Assembly: GCA_002722955.1 (NCBI GenBank)
Contig: PBMZ01000201.1
Span: forward strand, 1 to 64,000
Source of the DNA: Planctomycetaceae bacterium
Lineage (GTDB): Bacteria > Planctomycetota > Planctomycetia > Planctomycetales > Planctomycetaceae
DNA: 64,000 bases
Direction of reading: 5' to 3'
Shown here: piece by piece, positions 55,212 to 64,000 of the stretch
Position numbering within the stretch: the first letter of the stretch is position 1
Layout: every line of letters begins with the position of its first letter
The notes under the pieces: model-generated
Told to the model about the DNA's origin: nothing
Databases searched by the model: none
Seen by the model: the letters and a program-made list of their open reading frames with translations, nothing else
Made by a program: the position numbers and the translations under genes

Positions 55212-56852
55212 TCAGTGTTGATCCGCAAGCAACTTGCCCAGCAAACGGCCGCTCGTCATGGCCCAACCGATGTGCAGTCCGTGTCCCCAGAGGACTTGTC
55301 CCCCTAATCCATTTTGCCCGACCGCGTACAAGCCATCGATGTGTGAACCGTCGCGTTTCAGCACGCGGAAACTCTGATCGATGGCCGCTCCACCTTCTGT
55401 TGTTGTGAAATAGGCTTTGGCTGGTCCCAGCAACACCCAACGTCTGCCGGACAGCTGTCGGTTGCGTGGTGATGGTGATGAGGAATCCTGCGAGCCACGT
55501 TGTTGGTTGACTTCATCGACAGTCTGACTTAGCTGACGGGCATCGATGCCGCGCAGCTTGGCCAACGCTTCGATCGATGATGCTTCCACAGCAATGTCCG
55601 GACGCATCTTCAAATAGTCGGCAACGTAAGCGTAAGCGATCTTCGGCGCGGTCGAAATGAACTTGGGCCAATGGCTGTAAGAGTCGATGAGTGATTCGTC
55701 CAGCAAGATGTAAGCCACTTTGCCGGACTGTTGAGCCACGGCGATTTCGCGGTCTGGCCATTCCGTTTCGTCGCAGAATCGTTGACCTGTTTGATTAATC
55801 AAGACGGCGCCATCGTCGAACAGCGAATCTTCGGGATGCTGCCAAGTCACCAACAGCCGTTTGATGAATGCTGCTAACAATGCGTTTGGCACGTAAGGTA
55901 GCAGCCAGCCCAAAATGCGAGCGGCCGGTCCGTGTGATGGCAATAACTGAGTGAAGTCGCTGCGTTTCGAAGTTGGCGGAACGAATCGAAGCTCGGGTCC
56001 GTAGGTCACGTCCATATTGAGAAGCTCGGCACCAACGCTTTCCGCCAGCAAGTGTCCATCGCCGTGGGCATTCGGATTGATCCCTTCGATCTCGGAATAT
56101 TCATTTCCTTTGAATCGAGAAATCATCGCACCCGAGTTCGCGTAATCTCCGGCTGCTAGCACAACGGCGCAGTCAGCATGGAATCGCTGCGTGTTTCCGT
56201 TGATGGAAACGTCGACGCCAACGACTCGATCATTTTCCACGATAAGTTCAGTGACCTGAGCATCGCAAACGATCTTGCCTTCATGACGTAAAACGTGAGA
56301 TTGCAGCGTCGCGATGTAAGCCTTTGCATTGGGAACGACGTTGTGCATCCGAGCCACTCGATTTGGTGGCTCGGGTGAGGGACCGTGAAAGTTCAAGCCC
56401 AACTTCATCAGCCAATCGAGCGTCTCGCCTGTGTGAGACAAGAAGTAACGTCGCAGTTCGTCATTGTTGCGCGCTTCGATATCGGGCTTGGGGAACTTGC
56501 CAGCATCTTCTGCGTGATCGTCTACCGAGTCGTCGATGCCAGCTCGCTGCTGATGCTTGGTTCGGTTGGCGGTAAACGAACCGATGGCAATTCCGGTTGT
56601 CCCACCGATGCGAGACTGCTTTTCCAACACCAGCGTCTTCAAGCCTCGCTCAGCGCAACTTGCAGCTGCGGCTAAGCCGCTACCTCCAGCTCCAACAATG
56701 ATGACGGCGAAATTCTCGATTTTTTTGCCTCGAGTAAAACTGGGGTAGAAAGCGACCCACAGTGCCAAGTTTACCGTCACACCAGCGAATTTGGAGGCAT
56801 CCGAAACGCAACCAAGTTCAGCAGTTACGCATTCCGCTGTAGCGAATTGCAC
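55212..56852 (-). CDS. FAD-dependent dehydrogenase (fumarate reductase/ketosteroid dehydrogenase type)
   Basis: Flavoprotein of about 520-546 residues. The dinucleotide-binding motif VIIVGAGGSGLAAAASCAERG (about residue 50-70 of the longest frame) and the glycine-rich TLVLEKQSRIGGTTGIAIGS follow. The C-terminal FAD loop is GLYAVGQNGLGGQVLWGHGL near the end. The start is unclear: the longest frame begins at 56852, but about 45 residues precede the FAD motif, so a TTG near 56768 or another internal start may be used. No signal peptide is clear. The fold fits fumarate reductase or 3-ketosteroid dehydrogenase relatives; the substrate is unknown. Confidence 0.78.
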   Translation of the reverse strand: MQFATAECVTAELGCVSDASKFAGVTVNLALWVAFYPSFTRGKKIENFAVIIVGAGGSGLAAAASCAERGLKTLVLEKQSRIGGTTGIAIGSFTANRTKHQQRAGIDDSVDDHAEDAGKFPKPDIEARNNDELRRYFLSHTGETLDWLMKLGLNFHGPSPEPPNRVARMHNVVPNAKAYIATLQSHVLRHEGKIVCDAQVTELIVENDRVVGVDVSINGNTQRFHADCAVVLAAGDYANSGAMISRFKGNEYSEIEGINPNAHGDGHLLAESVGAELLNMDVTYGPELRFVPPTSKRSDFTQLLPSHGPAARILGWLLPYVPNALLAAFIKRLLVTWQHPEDSLFDDGAVLINQTGQRFCDETEWPDREIAVAQQSGKVAYILLDESLIDSYSHWPKFISTAPKIAYAYVADYLKMRPDIAVEASSIEALAKLRGIDARQLSQTVDEVNQQRGSQDSSSPSPRNRQLSGRRWVLLGPAKAYFTTTEGGAAIDQSFRVLKRDGSHIDGLYAVGQNGLGGQVLWGHGLHIGWAMTSGRLLGKLLADQH

Positions 56853-57377
56853 AACAGGCGTATTCGATCACAACAGGCGTCTTCGATTGGATGACACCAT
56901 TCTGATTCTCTCAATAGTCGCCAAAAGGAAATCCGCAGCGTATAGGGAATCCCTAGGTTCATTGGCCCCGTTTGCATTAATTGTAGTGAGCCACGGTGCC
57001 CAAAACGGTGACGGGGTCAATGCTGAGCGTTCAGCCAGCTGACCAAGTCGTTTGAGCCAACTTGATGCAGGTTGATTTTACACAAACCATTTTAAGAAAA
57101 TGATTTACAACGCATTCGCCGGTGGGTCTCAATTGCTAACGAACATTAGGGAAACCCGCGAAATGTTCGGATTTGACCGATTTTGATGCAACCGATTGGC
57201 GATTTGACGGTTCTTAATATGTGGAGCAAGTCTGCGGGCCTTGATTTGTGAGTCGTCAGTGCTACGACGCTTCGGCACGCGAATTGCTTTCAACAATCCC
57301 AGCAAGAAACGAAACAGACAGACGTACTACTAAGAGACAACTCACAACGAGTGGTCACTGGGGAAAGGAGTTGGAGC
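56853..57377. other. Intergenic stretch upstream of the sigma-factor gene
   Basis: No gene is seen in these 525 bases. They probably contain the promoters of both divergent genes. A 19-base tandem repeat in two copies (units 56850-56868 and 56869-56887, CACAACAGGCGT.TTCGAT) lies just at the 5' end of the flavoprotein gene. The 57.0-57.3 kb part is A+T-richer (TTTTACACAAACC, AATGATTTACAAC), fitting a promoter-bearing leader for a regulatory gene. Confidence 0.5.
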
Positions 57378-59042
57378 ATGGCTAGTTATTTTAACCCCGC
57401 GATGAAACAGCTGACTGACCAACAGGTGCGCTACGCTCCTGTCAAAGTTAGACTGGAACAAATCGGCAAGGCGGAGAAACTTCTCGAAAAGCTGGATCCC
57501 GAAGAGTCTTATGCCTACCAAGATATCTGTGAACAAATCACGGCTTACCGCCCCGAGATGTATCCCGACCTTCAACTCAGCGGGAAAGAGGCTGTCCACG
57601 ATCTACGGTTGTTCGTCGAGGATCTTTCAGACAGCGCGAACATCGATGTGGACACGGTGGAAGAGCCAGTGCTGACAGTACAAGATGTCAGCGAGCGATA
57701 TAATGTCTCGACAAAGACCGTCGATCGATGGCGCAGCCGCGGACTTGTCAGCCGCCGCTTTGTATTTGGCAAGCGGAAACGAATTGGATTCTTGCAATCA
57801 TCGGTTGAACGCTTTGTCGACAAGCACTCGGACGATGTGGATCGAGGTCGCAACTTCAGCCAATTGAACGAAGACGAACGTCGCGTGATCATTCGCCGTG
57901 CTCGTCGCTTGGTTCGCTTTGGCGCGTCACCGTCCGAGGTCTCAAGGCGTCTCTCGAGAAAAACCAATCGTTCGCCGGAAACGATTCGGTACACACTCAA
58001 GTCTTATGACAAAGAGCACCCCGAATCTCCAATCTTCCCGAATTCTTCCGCACCGCTTACGGACGAGAACAAGGGAGAAATCTTCCGAGCATTTCGCGCG
58101 GGCACTCCCGCCGAGCTTTTGGCGTCTCGGTATCACCGAACGAAGACGAGCATTTACCGCATCGTCTCCGAAGTTCGATCACGACTGCTTACCGAGCAGA
58201 AGATCGACTACATGTACAACGAGGAGTTCGAATTCTCGAACGCGAATGAAACGATTCTGGGACCACCACCGGAAGTCGAAAAGAAGAAGTCAACGGTCAA
58301 GGTTCCGCCAGGCTTGCCGCCGTACCTTGCCAGCCTTTATTCGATCCCGTTGTTAACTCGAGAAGAAGAAGCGTACTACTTCCGCAAGATGAACTTCCTG
58401 AAACATAAAGCTGCGAAGCTCCAAGAAGAGGGACGTTCAACTGGCATGAAGTCGGACCAAATGGAAAAGATCGAAGCGCTGCTTGATCAAGCCCAAGAGG
58501 TCAAGAACTTCCTGATTCGTAGTAACCTGCGATTGGTTGTCTCGATTGCCAAGCGGCACATCAAGCCGAACACCAACTTCTTCGAGGTGGTGAGTGATGG
58601 CAACATGTCGTTGATTCGAGCGATCGAGAAGTTCGATTACAGCAAGGGCAACAAGTTCTCGACGTACTCGACGTGGGCGATCATGAAGAACTTCGCTCGT
58701 TCCATTCCTGCGGAGCACACACGGCTCGACCGTTTCCGCACGGGTATCGAAGAGGTCTTCAACAATTCGTCGGACAACCGCGCGAATCACTTCCACGAAG
58801 AAATTGTTAACCAAGAACAAAACCAATTGATCATGGGAATCCTGGATCACTTGGATGATCGCGAAAAGGACATCATCTTGTTCCGCTACGGATTAAACAC
58901 CGATGCCGAACCTCAGACTTTAGAGCAAGTCGGCAATCACTTTGGTGTAACGAAGGAACGTATCCGTCAGTTGGAACAGCGAGCCCTAAAGAAGATGCGG
59001 AAGGCTGTCCAAAGCGAAAAGCTTGATATCCCAGGTATCTAA
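57378..59042 (+). CDS. Sigma-70 family RNA polymerase sigma factor with extra N-terminal HTH domains
   Basis: The product has 554 residues from the ATG at 57378, with AAGGAG seven bases upstream. The N-terminal 240 residues include a MerR/HTH-like helix-turn-helix (LTVQDVSERYNVSTKTVDRW, about 96-120) and a second HTH-like stretch (AGTPAELLASRYHRTKTSIY, about 240-260). Then come a short conserved segment (YLASLYSIPLLTREEEAYYF, region 1.2-like, about 315-335), region 2 (FLIRSNLRLVVSIAKRHIKP, GNMSLIRAIEKFDYSKGNKF, STYSTWAIMKNFARSIP) and region 4 (RYGLNTDAEPQTLEQVGNHF, GVTKERIRQLEQRALKKMRK). Region 2 carries the core-binding and -10 residues. The extra HTH domains are unlike RpoD or RpoS. Confidence 0.88.
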   Translation: MASYFNPAMKQLTDQQVRYAPVKVRLEQIGKAEKLLEKLDPEESYAYQDICEQITAYRPEMYPDLQLSGKEAVHDLRLFVEDLSDSANIDVDTVEEPVLTVQDVSERYNVSTKTVDRWRSRGLVSRRFVFGKRKRIGFLQSSVERFVDKHSDDVDRGRNFSQLNEDERRVIIRRARRLVRFGASPSEVSRRLSRKTNRSPETIRYTLKSYDKEHPESPIFPNSSAPLTDENKGEIFRAFRAGTPAELLASRYHRTKTSIYRIVSEVRSRLLTEQKIDYMYNEEFEFSNANETILGPPPEVEKKKSTVKVPPGLPPYLASLYSIPLLTREEEAYYFRKMNFLKHKAAKLQEEGRSTGMKSDQMEKIEALLDQAQEVKNFLIRSNLRLVVSIAKRHIKPNTNFFEVVSDGNMSLIRAIEKFDYSKGNKFSTYSTWAIMKNFARSIPAEHTRLDRFRTGIEEVFNNSSDNRANHFHEEIVNQEQNQLIMGILDHLDDREKDIILFRYGLNTDAEPQTLEQVGNHFGVTKERIRQLEQRALKKMRKAVQSEKLDIPGI

Positions 59043-59077
59043 TCCGACAGACCATGTTGGAGCGTAAGGCCGCTGGA

Positions 59078-59398
59078 TCATTCCGGTTGCCTTTTTTGTT
59101 TGCTATCCGGTTTTGCGGAAGTGATCCCATAGACTTCTTCCAGATACGCGGGCTCAAATCGTTCTCGATACTGTTTGCCGTGAGGCCCCGTTGCGGCAAG
59201 TCGCTCCCAGAGCCAATCGACCGTACTCAAATCTACTGGTCCCTTAAACTTGGCCTCGACGTCTTTGACGAACGATTTCAGCGCATCCAAGGTGACGTGC
59301 CCCTCAGAAAAACAAACATTGGCATACGCAATCCCAGCCCACAACATGGCCGATTCCCATGTCTCAGTCGAAACATCGTCGGGCTTCCGAGATTTCAA
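59078..59398 (-). CDS. Small hypothetical protein
   Basis: The product has 106 residues, starting at a TTG at 59398 (KSRKPDDVSTETWESAMLWA), with DWLWERLAATGPHGKQYRER and a lysine-rich end. There is no signal peptide or membrane segment; it is helical in character. Composition and codon use look like a real gene, but no family is recognised. It is convergent with the sigma-factor gene (36 bases between stops). The TTG start has no strong ribosome binding site, so the exact start is uncertain. Confidence 0.55.
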   Translation of the reverse strand: MKSRKPDDVSTETWESAMLWAGIAYANVCFSEGHVTLDALKSFVKDVEAKFKGPVDLSTVDWLWERLAATGPHGKQYRERFEPAYLEEVYGITSAKPDSKQKRQPE

Positions 59399-59669
59399 TG
59401 ACTCAATGGCAACTTAACCGAGTTGCTTCCAGTCGATGTATTCAAAGTGCCCACACGACGCTGCTGCTATCACGATGAATGACGCGCAAATCATTTGACT
59501 GCGAAGTTGCTGACACATTGGCAGTTCCTCAATGTGAAGTGGATCATCGAAATGATGTAAGACAAGACCACAATCCCTATTATCGCACCAATTCCAGTTC
59601 ACCGCAAATATTGTGTGCTGATACCTTTGGTCTTACGATGGCCGAGTTAAACAAAGAGAACATCCGTTG

Positions 59670-60620
59670 ATGAGACCAAACATGTCAAGAATCATCAAGA
59701 TTGCCGCCGCACAGTCGGGGCCCGTACCGTTATCGCAGTCGCGAGAAGACGTCGTTGAACGGTTGATTGAACAAATGCGATCAGCGAAGTCTCAAGATTG
59801 TGACTTGATCGTGTTCACCGAGTGCGTGTTGACGGCATTCTTTCCACATTGGTGGATCGAAGACGAGGACGAATTGGATTCGTACTTTGAAACACAGATG
59901 CCCAGCCCGATCACTCAACCATTGTTCGACGAGGCCGCTCGCTTGAAGATCGGGTTCCAGCTGGGATATGCCGAGCTCGCATTCGAAGACGGCAACAAGA
60001 AACGCTTCAACTCCAGTGTTCTGGTTGGCGACGATGGCCAGATCATTGGCAAGTTCCGCAAAGTCCACTTGCCCGGTCATCGAGACCACCGCCCCGACAA
60101 CCCCTTTCAGAATCTCGAAAAGCGATACTTCGAATTCGGTGACCTCGGCTTTCCGACTTGGCGAGCGTTTGGCGGTGTGGTTGGCATGTGCATCTGCAAT
60201 GGCCGCCGCTGGTCCGAGACTTACCGAGCACTAAGTCTTCAGGGGGCCGAACTGATCACGCTCGGCTTCAACACGCCGGGGCACCATCCCGAGTTCCCTC
60301 ACTTGGACGAATTGTCTGGCTTTCATCATCTACTGTGCATGCAAGCCGGCGCGTACCAAAACGGCGCGTGGGTTGTTGCCGTCTCTAAGGCTGGTGAGGA
60401 AGAAGGCGTTCATCAGATTGGGCACACCTGCATCATCGCCCCGTCGGGCAAAGTGGTCGCTGAAAGCAAGACGCTCGAAGACGAGTTAGTTGTCCACGCG
60501 TGCGACCTAGACGAAACGATTCCGTACAAGGAATATATCTTCAACTACGAAAAGAATCGCCGTATCGAGCACTACGGAATCATCGCGTCCCAAACATCAG
60601 CAGCGCCACCAAGCTCTTAA
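59670..60620 (+). CDS. N-carbamoyl-D-amino-acid hydrolase-like carbon-nitrogen hydrolase
   Basis: Nitrilase-superfamily enzyme of 316 residues from the ATG at 59670. The catalytic triad is seen as the glutamate in DLIVFTECVLTAFFPHWW (about 50), the lysine in IGKFRKVHLPGH (about 129) and the cysteine in GMCICNGRRWSETYRAL (about 174). Family landmarks of D-carbamoylase are SSVLVGDDGQIIGKFRKVHL, LEKRYFEFGDLGFP and FHHLLCMQAGAYQNGAWVV. The Agrobacterium-type enzyme has CNDRRW where this has CNGRRW. It hydrolyses N-carbamoyl-D-amino acids to free D-amino acids in the family; the true substrate here is inferred. No hydantoinase gene is seen nearby. Confidence 0.87.
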   Translation: MRPNMSRIIKIAAAQSGPVPLSQSREDVVERLIEQMRSAKSQDCDLIVFTECVLTAFFPHWWIEDEDELDSYFETQMPSPITQPLFDEAARLKIGFQLGYAELAFEDGNKKRFNSSVLVGDDGQIIGKFRKVHLPGHRDHRPDNPFQNLEKRYFEFGDLGFPTWRAFGGVVGMCICNGRRWSETYRALSLQGAELITLGFNTPGHHPEFPHLDELSGFHHLLCMQAGAYQNGAWVVAVSKAGEEEGVHQIGHTCIIAPSGKVVAESKTLEDELVVHACDLDETIPYKEYIFNYEKNRRIEHYGIIASQTSAAPPSS

Positions 60621-60632
60621 GAAACCGTGTGG

Positions 60633-60658
60633 CTGGGGTCGAGTCTGCGAGCCCCCAG
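60633..60658. repeat. CTGGGG/CCCCAG hairpin between hydrolase and ileS
   Basis: CTGGGG (60633-60638) faces CCCCAG (60653-60658) about 15 bases after the hydrolase stop. It may end the hydrolase transcript, although there is no T-run. The remaining bases to 60854 hold the leader of ileS, with no other gene seen. Confidence 0.45.
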
Positions 60659-60854
60659 AACGCTTCCGTCATCCACTTGTCGACTGATGCGATTGCCCGA
60701 ATCCATACTGATTCCGGGTGAAAACCGCAGCACTGCACGGTCGTCCTTGACGTGTCGGCGGATCCTGAGATAGTACACCGAGTTCCGATCTCAGGCCGAA
60801 CCACATGGCTTGTGAGTTGGTCATTCCGACGAAAATACTCTGGTACGATTTTCC

Positions 60855-63800
60855 ATGTTCGAAAAAGTTAACGAAGCCAATTTCATCCAAGGGGAACACT
60901 CGGTCCTGAAGTTTTGGGACGAGAACTCGATCTTTGACAAGCTGCGGGAGCAGGTCAAAGGTAACGATCGCTGGAGTTTCCTGGACGGTCCGATCACCGC
61001 CAACAACCCGATGGGCGTGCATCACGCTTGGGGGCGGACTTATAAGGACACGTATCAACGCTTCAACGCCATGATGGGCAAGGACCAACGCTTTCAGAAC
61101 GGGTTCGACTGTCAGGGGCTTTGGGTTGAGGTTGAAGTTGAGAAGGAACTGGGGCTCGGCACGAAGACGGCTATCAACGAGTACGGCATCGACAACTTCG
61201 TCAACGAGTGCAAGAAGCGAGTGCTGCGATTCGCCGCGCGGCAGACCGAGCAATCCGTGCGGCTTGGCTATTGGATGGATTGGGATGATCCCGACGAACT
61301 CCGCAAGCTGGCTGCTGGGATCGGCACCGATGATGACGTGACATACAAGTCCGCGGCCGGAAAAGAAGAGACCGACAAGGCACATCGGCTGGTCGAACGG
61401 CTCGGCAACCCGGAATGGGGTGGCAGTTATTTCACATTCTCGACCGAGAACAACGAGACCATTTGGACATTCCTCAAAAAATGCTTCGAGCGCGGCAAAA
61501 TCTATCAAGGCCACGACGTCATGCCGTGGTCAGGTCGAGGCGGCAGTGCATACAGCCAGATGGAAATCGCCGAGGGCCGCAAGCTCACCACGCACAAGTC
61601 CGTTTTCGTCCGCTTCCCGATCCGCGGCCGCGACAACGAGTTCCTGCTGGTCTGGACAACAACGCCGTGGACGCTGACGAGCAACGTGGCCTGCGCGGTG
61701 AACACCGAGCTGGACTACATCAAACTCCAAGCCAAACGTGACGACGCCGTCTATTACTTTGCCAAGGACAACCTCAACTTCCAACGACTCGCCACGGAAT
61801 TCAAAGAGGGCTTCGGGCGTCCCGAATGGAAGTGGCCCAAAGACGTTCCGAAGCTGAAGACGATCGGGCAAATCTTCAAAGAGCAGGGCGGCTTCGAGGA
61901 ACGCGGCACGATCAAAGGCGCCGAGATGGTCGGTTGGGAGTACGACGGACCCTTCGATGAACTTCTCGCTCAACAACAGTCCGGCGGCTTTCCGATCGAC
62001 GACAAGTTAATGGATCGCAACGGAGTCAGTTGCCATCGCGTGATCGACGGCGGCCGCGATTCGCGCGGAAACGCTCATGTCGTGGCTGGCGAAGGTACGG
62101 GCATCGTGCACACGGCTCCCGGTTGCGGCGACATCGACCATACGCTCGGAGTTGTGCACGGCATCGTCGGCATCGCGCCGCTCAAAGAAAACGGCTGCTA
62201 TGACGAGGGCTTTGGCGACTTCACTGGCCGCGAAGCAATCTCTCCGGACACGGCTGAGTTGGTCTTCGAGAAACTACGCGAAAAGGGACTGCTTGTCGCT
62301 GTCGAAACTTACCCACACATCTATCCCCACTGCTGGCGAACCGGCGACGAATTGGTCTTCCGCTTGGTCGACGAGTGGTTCATCGACATGGACTGGCGCG
62401 AGGAGATCAAAGACGTCACGCGGCAAATCCGTTGGCTGCCGGAATCGATCGACGGGCAAGATCGCGAAGTCGAGTGGCTTTCAAACATGGGCAACTGGAT
62501 GATCTCGAAGAAACGCTTCTGGGGTCTGGCGCTGCCGATCTGGGTCAACGAAAACGATCCGAAAGATTTCGAGGTCATCGGCAACTTGGCCGAGCTGAAA
62601 GAACGAGCCGTCGAAGGCTGGGACGATTTCGAAGGCAACACGCCGCATCGCCCGTGGGTCGACAACGTCGTCATCGAGAGCACCAAGAACCCCGGCCAAA
62701 AAATGCACCGCATCCAAGACGTCGGCAACCCGTGGCTCGACGCCGGCATCGTGCCGTTCTCGACGATGCACTACAACCACGATCACGACGAATGGCGAAA
62801 GTGGTACCCCGCCGACTTGGTGACCGAGTGTTTTCCGGGGCAATTCCGTAACTGGTTCTATTCGCTGTTATCGCTTTCAACGATGATGCGCTACGACGAG
62901 ACCGACGATGCGAAGGAAAAACGCCCGTTCAAAACGTTGCTCGGCCATCGCCTTGTGCAGAACGAGCAAGGTGAAGCGATGCACAAATCGGACGGCACCG
63001 CGATCTGGTTCGAAGAAGCCGCCGAGCAACTCGGTGTCGACACCATGCGTTGGATGTACCTTTCACAACCACCCGCGTCGGACTTACGTTTCGGCACACG
63101 ACATCCCGACGAGCCCGTTCCGCTGCAAACCCCCGATGGCGAAGTCAGCGAAACCGCCGACGGCTTCACGACGTGCAAGGTGACCAGCCAACCCGCCGAC
63201 GAAGTCCGCCGCCGCTTGTTAATTCCGCTGTGGAACTCCTACGCGTTTTTTGTCAACTACGCTCGACTCGACGATTTCGATCCCAATGGCGAGGAAGTGC
63301 CAGTCGCCGATCGACCAGAGATCGACCGTTGGATCCTGTCCAATCTACAAAGCGTGCTCGAGGTCGCTCAAAGCGAAATGCCGAACTACAACGTCGCCGA
63401 CTTCTGCCGCGCGGCCGAGGCATTCTTGGACGACTTGACGAATTGGTATATCCGCCGCAACCGCCGTCGCTTCTGGAGATCGAAGGACGCCAGCGACACC
63501 GACAAGACCGCCGCGTATCAAACGCTGTACACGGTGCTGGTGACCTTGTGCAAAGCGTTGGCACCGTGCATCCCGTTCATGACCGAACGCATGTACCAAA
63601 ACCTCGTCACGAGTTCGAACAGCGACGCTCCGCAGTCGGTCCATCTTTGCGATTACCCGCAGCCGGATGCCGAGTTGCTCGACCCAACACTCAACACGCG
63701 AACCGCAACTGCTCAGTTGGTCGTCAAGCTAGGTCACAAGCTTCGCGAAGAGAAAAACCTGCGAGTCCGCTTGCCATTGGCCGAGCTACAATTCGCATGC

Positions 63801-64000
63801 GCCTCGGAGGAACAACGCGCCGCCATCAAGCACCTCTCGGAAGTCATCCGCGAGGAACTCAACATCAAGCAACTCACCAGTGCCGACAACCTCGACGATT
63901 TGGTCAGCTACTCTTACAAGCCAAACCTAAAGACACTCGGTCCCAAATACGGCAAACTTCTAGGAATCATCCGAAAAGAACTTCCCAACGTCGACGGCGC
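60855..64000 (+). CDS. ileS: Isoleucyl-tRNA synthetase (partial, 3' end outside the window)
   Basis: Class Ia synthetase that charges tRNA-Ile. The frame is open from the ATG at 60855 to the window end (1048 codons). The HIGH-type motif reads [20 protein letters not shown] (about 46-65), the KMSKS-type motif reads [15 protein letters not shown] (about 706), with the CP1 editing region between ([30 protein letters not shown]). After the active site, [13 protein letters not shown] starts the anticodon-binding helical part. HHAW and MHKS replace HIGH and KMSKS in a way typical of one bacterial/eukaryal IleRS clade. The gene is preceded by a 230-base leader without a recognised T-box. Confidence 0.94.
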   Translation, partial: MFEKVNEANFIQGEHSVLKFWDENSIFDKLREQVKGNDRWSFLDGPITANNPMGVHHAWGRTYKDTYQRFNAMMGKDQRFQNGFDCQGLWVEVEVEKELGLGTKTAINEYGIDNFVNECKKRVLRFAARQTEQSVRLGYWMDWDDPDELRKLAAGIGTDDDVTYKSAAGKEETDKAHRLVERLGNPEWGGSYFTFSTENNETIWTFLKKCFERGKIYQGHDVMPWSGRGGSAYSQMEIAEGRKLTTHKSVFVRFPIRGRDNEFLLVWTTTPWTLTSNVACAVNTELDYIKLQAKRDDAVYYFAKDNLNFQRLATEFKEGFGRPEWKWPKDVPKLKTIGQIFKEQGGFEERGTIKGAEMVGWEYDGPFDELLAQQQSGGFPIDDKLMDRNGVSCHRVIDGGRDSRGNAHVVAGEGTGIVHTAPGCGDIDHTLGVVHGIVGIAPLKENGCYDEGFGDFTGREAISPDTAELVFEKLREKGLLVAVETYPHIYPHCWRTGDELVFRLVDEWFIDMDWREEIKDVTRQIRWLPESIDGQDREVEWLSNMGNWMISKKRFWGLALPIWVNENDPKDFEVIGNLAELKERAVEGWDDFEGNTPHRPWVDNVVIESTKNPGQKMHRIQDVGNPWLDAGIVPFSTMHYNHDHDEWRKWYPADLVTECFPGQFRNWFYSLLSLSTMMRYDETDDAKEKRPFKTLLGHRLVQNEQGEAMHKSDGTAIWFEEAAEQLGVDTMRWMYLSQPPASDLRFGTRHPDEPVPLQTPDGEVSETADGFTTCKVTSQPADEVRRRLLIPLWNSYAFFVNYARLDDFDPNGEEVPVADRPEIDRWILSNLQSVLEVAQSEMPNYNVADFCRAAEAFLDDLTNWYIRRNRRRFWRSKDASDTDKTAAYQTLYTVLVTLCKALAPCIPFMTERMYQNLVTSSNSDAPQSVHLCDYPQPDAELLDPTLNTRTATAQLVVKLGHKLREEKNLRVRLPLAELQFACASEEQRAAIKHLSEVIREELNIKQLTSADNLDDLVSYSYKPNLKTLGPKYGKLLGIIRKELPNVDG

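Noticed and set aside
56850-56887. Tandem 19-base repeat as a CRISPR start
   Set aside because: Only two adjacent units without spacers; no cas genes.
59399-59669. Short frames on both strands (about 62 residues) before the carbamoylase-like gene
   Set aside because: No ribosome binding site, no family features, and atypical composition.
60621-60854. T-box leader for ileS
   Set aside because: No T-box consensus (TGGNACC-like) is seen, and T-boxes are not expected in this phylum.

Overview
The window looks like a chromosome segment of a planctomycete, most likely in or near the Pirellulales. The grounds are a set of families typical of that group: a DUF1501 protein, a large PVC-type beta-propeller/HEAT/cytochrome c protein, several Gfo/Idh/MocA oxidoreductases, a DUF6807 (PmoA-like) protein, an RTX protein with a LEPR-XLL-like motif, N-terminal zinc-ribbon proteins, a BatA/vWA protein and many small dispersed palindromes. 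No rRNA, tRNA, CRISPR array or complete insertion sequence was recognised.

Layout. 1-5.6 kb: tail of an ISL3-like transposase, enolase, an FtsB/DivIC-like membrane protein, a DUF1015 protein, an exported peroxiredoxin with an in-frame TGA at its peroxidatic cysteine, and ribokinase. 5.7-15 kb: the propeller/cytochrome protein, a PH-like/zinc-ribbon membrane protein, a Gfo/Idh/MocA protein, a large TPR protein and a Tat-exported deacetylase-like protein. 15-17.5 kb: a decayed GC-rich NTPase-TPR-TIR gene and a palindrome-rich non-coding stretch. 17.5-24.6 kb: a GntP-type permease with an extra domain, a possible two-gene toxin-antitoxin cassette, exported and membrane proteins of unknown role, a Gfo/Idh/MocA-like protein, a frameshifted DUF1501 gene and archaeal-type phosphoglycerate mutase. 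24.7-37.7 kb: a terpene-cyclase-like repeat protein, the RTX protein, a zinc-ribbon/transglutaminase-like protein, a GntR-ABC-permease operon, a polytopic membrane protein and DUF6807. 38-46 kb: metallophosphoesterase, a NarL-type two-component pair, a CtBP-like dehydrogenase, another Gfo/Idh/MocA protein, and an FHA gene translationally coupled to a thioredoxin/heme c/PDZ protein that also carries an in-frame TGA. 46-64 kb: an LRR protein, an LptD/OstA-like outer membrane protein, a PL10-like pectate lyase, BatA/vWA, a flavoprotein, an unusual sigma-70 factor, a small hypothetical protein, an N-carbamoyl-D-amino-acid hydrolase-like protein and the 5' part of ileS.

The most notable observation is two unrelated redox genes (3868-4482 and 44064-45326, both on the minus strand). 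Each is open from start to stop except for one TGA, which falls where the family has its reactive cysteine: TGGU-TAQC in the peroxiredoxin and U-PEC in the thioredoxin-like domain. Both are followed by plausible short hairpins. Selenocysteine decoding is the simplest explanation. Automated annotation would break or shorten both genes. The Sec machinery (selA, selB, selC, selD) is not in this window.

A second theme is repeats. Near-identical hairpins built on AAGCCGGGC, a palindrome present at 3.7 kb and again at 42.7 kb, a perfect 28-bp inverted repeat that overwrites the end of a gene, and palindromes inserted into the decayed TIR gene point to active or recent spread of small REP-like elements.
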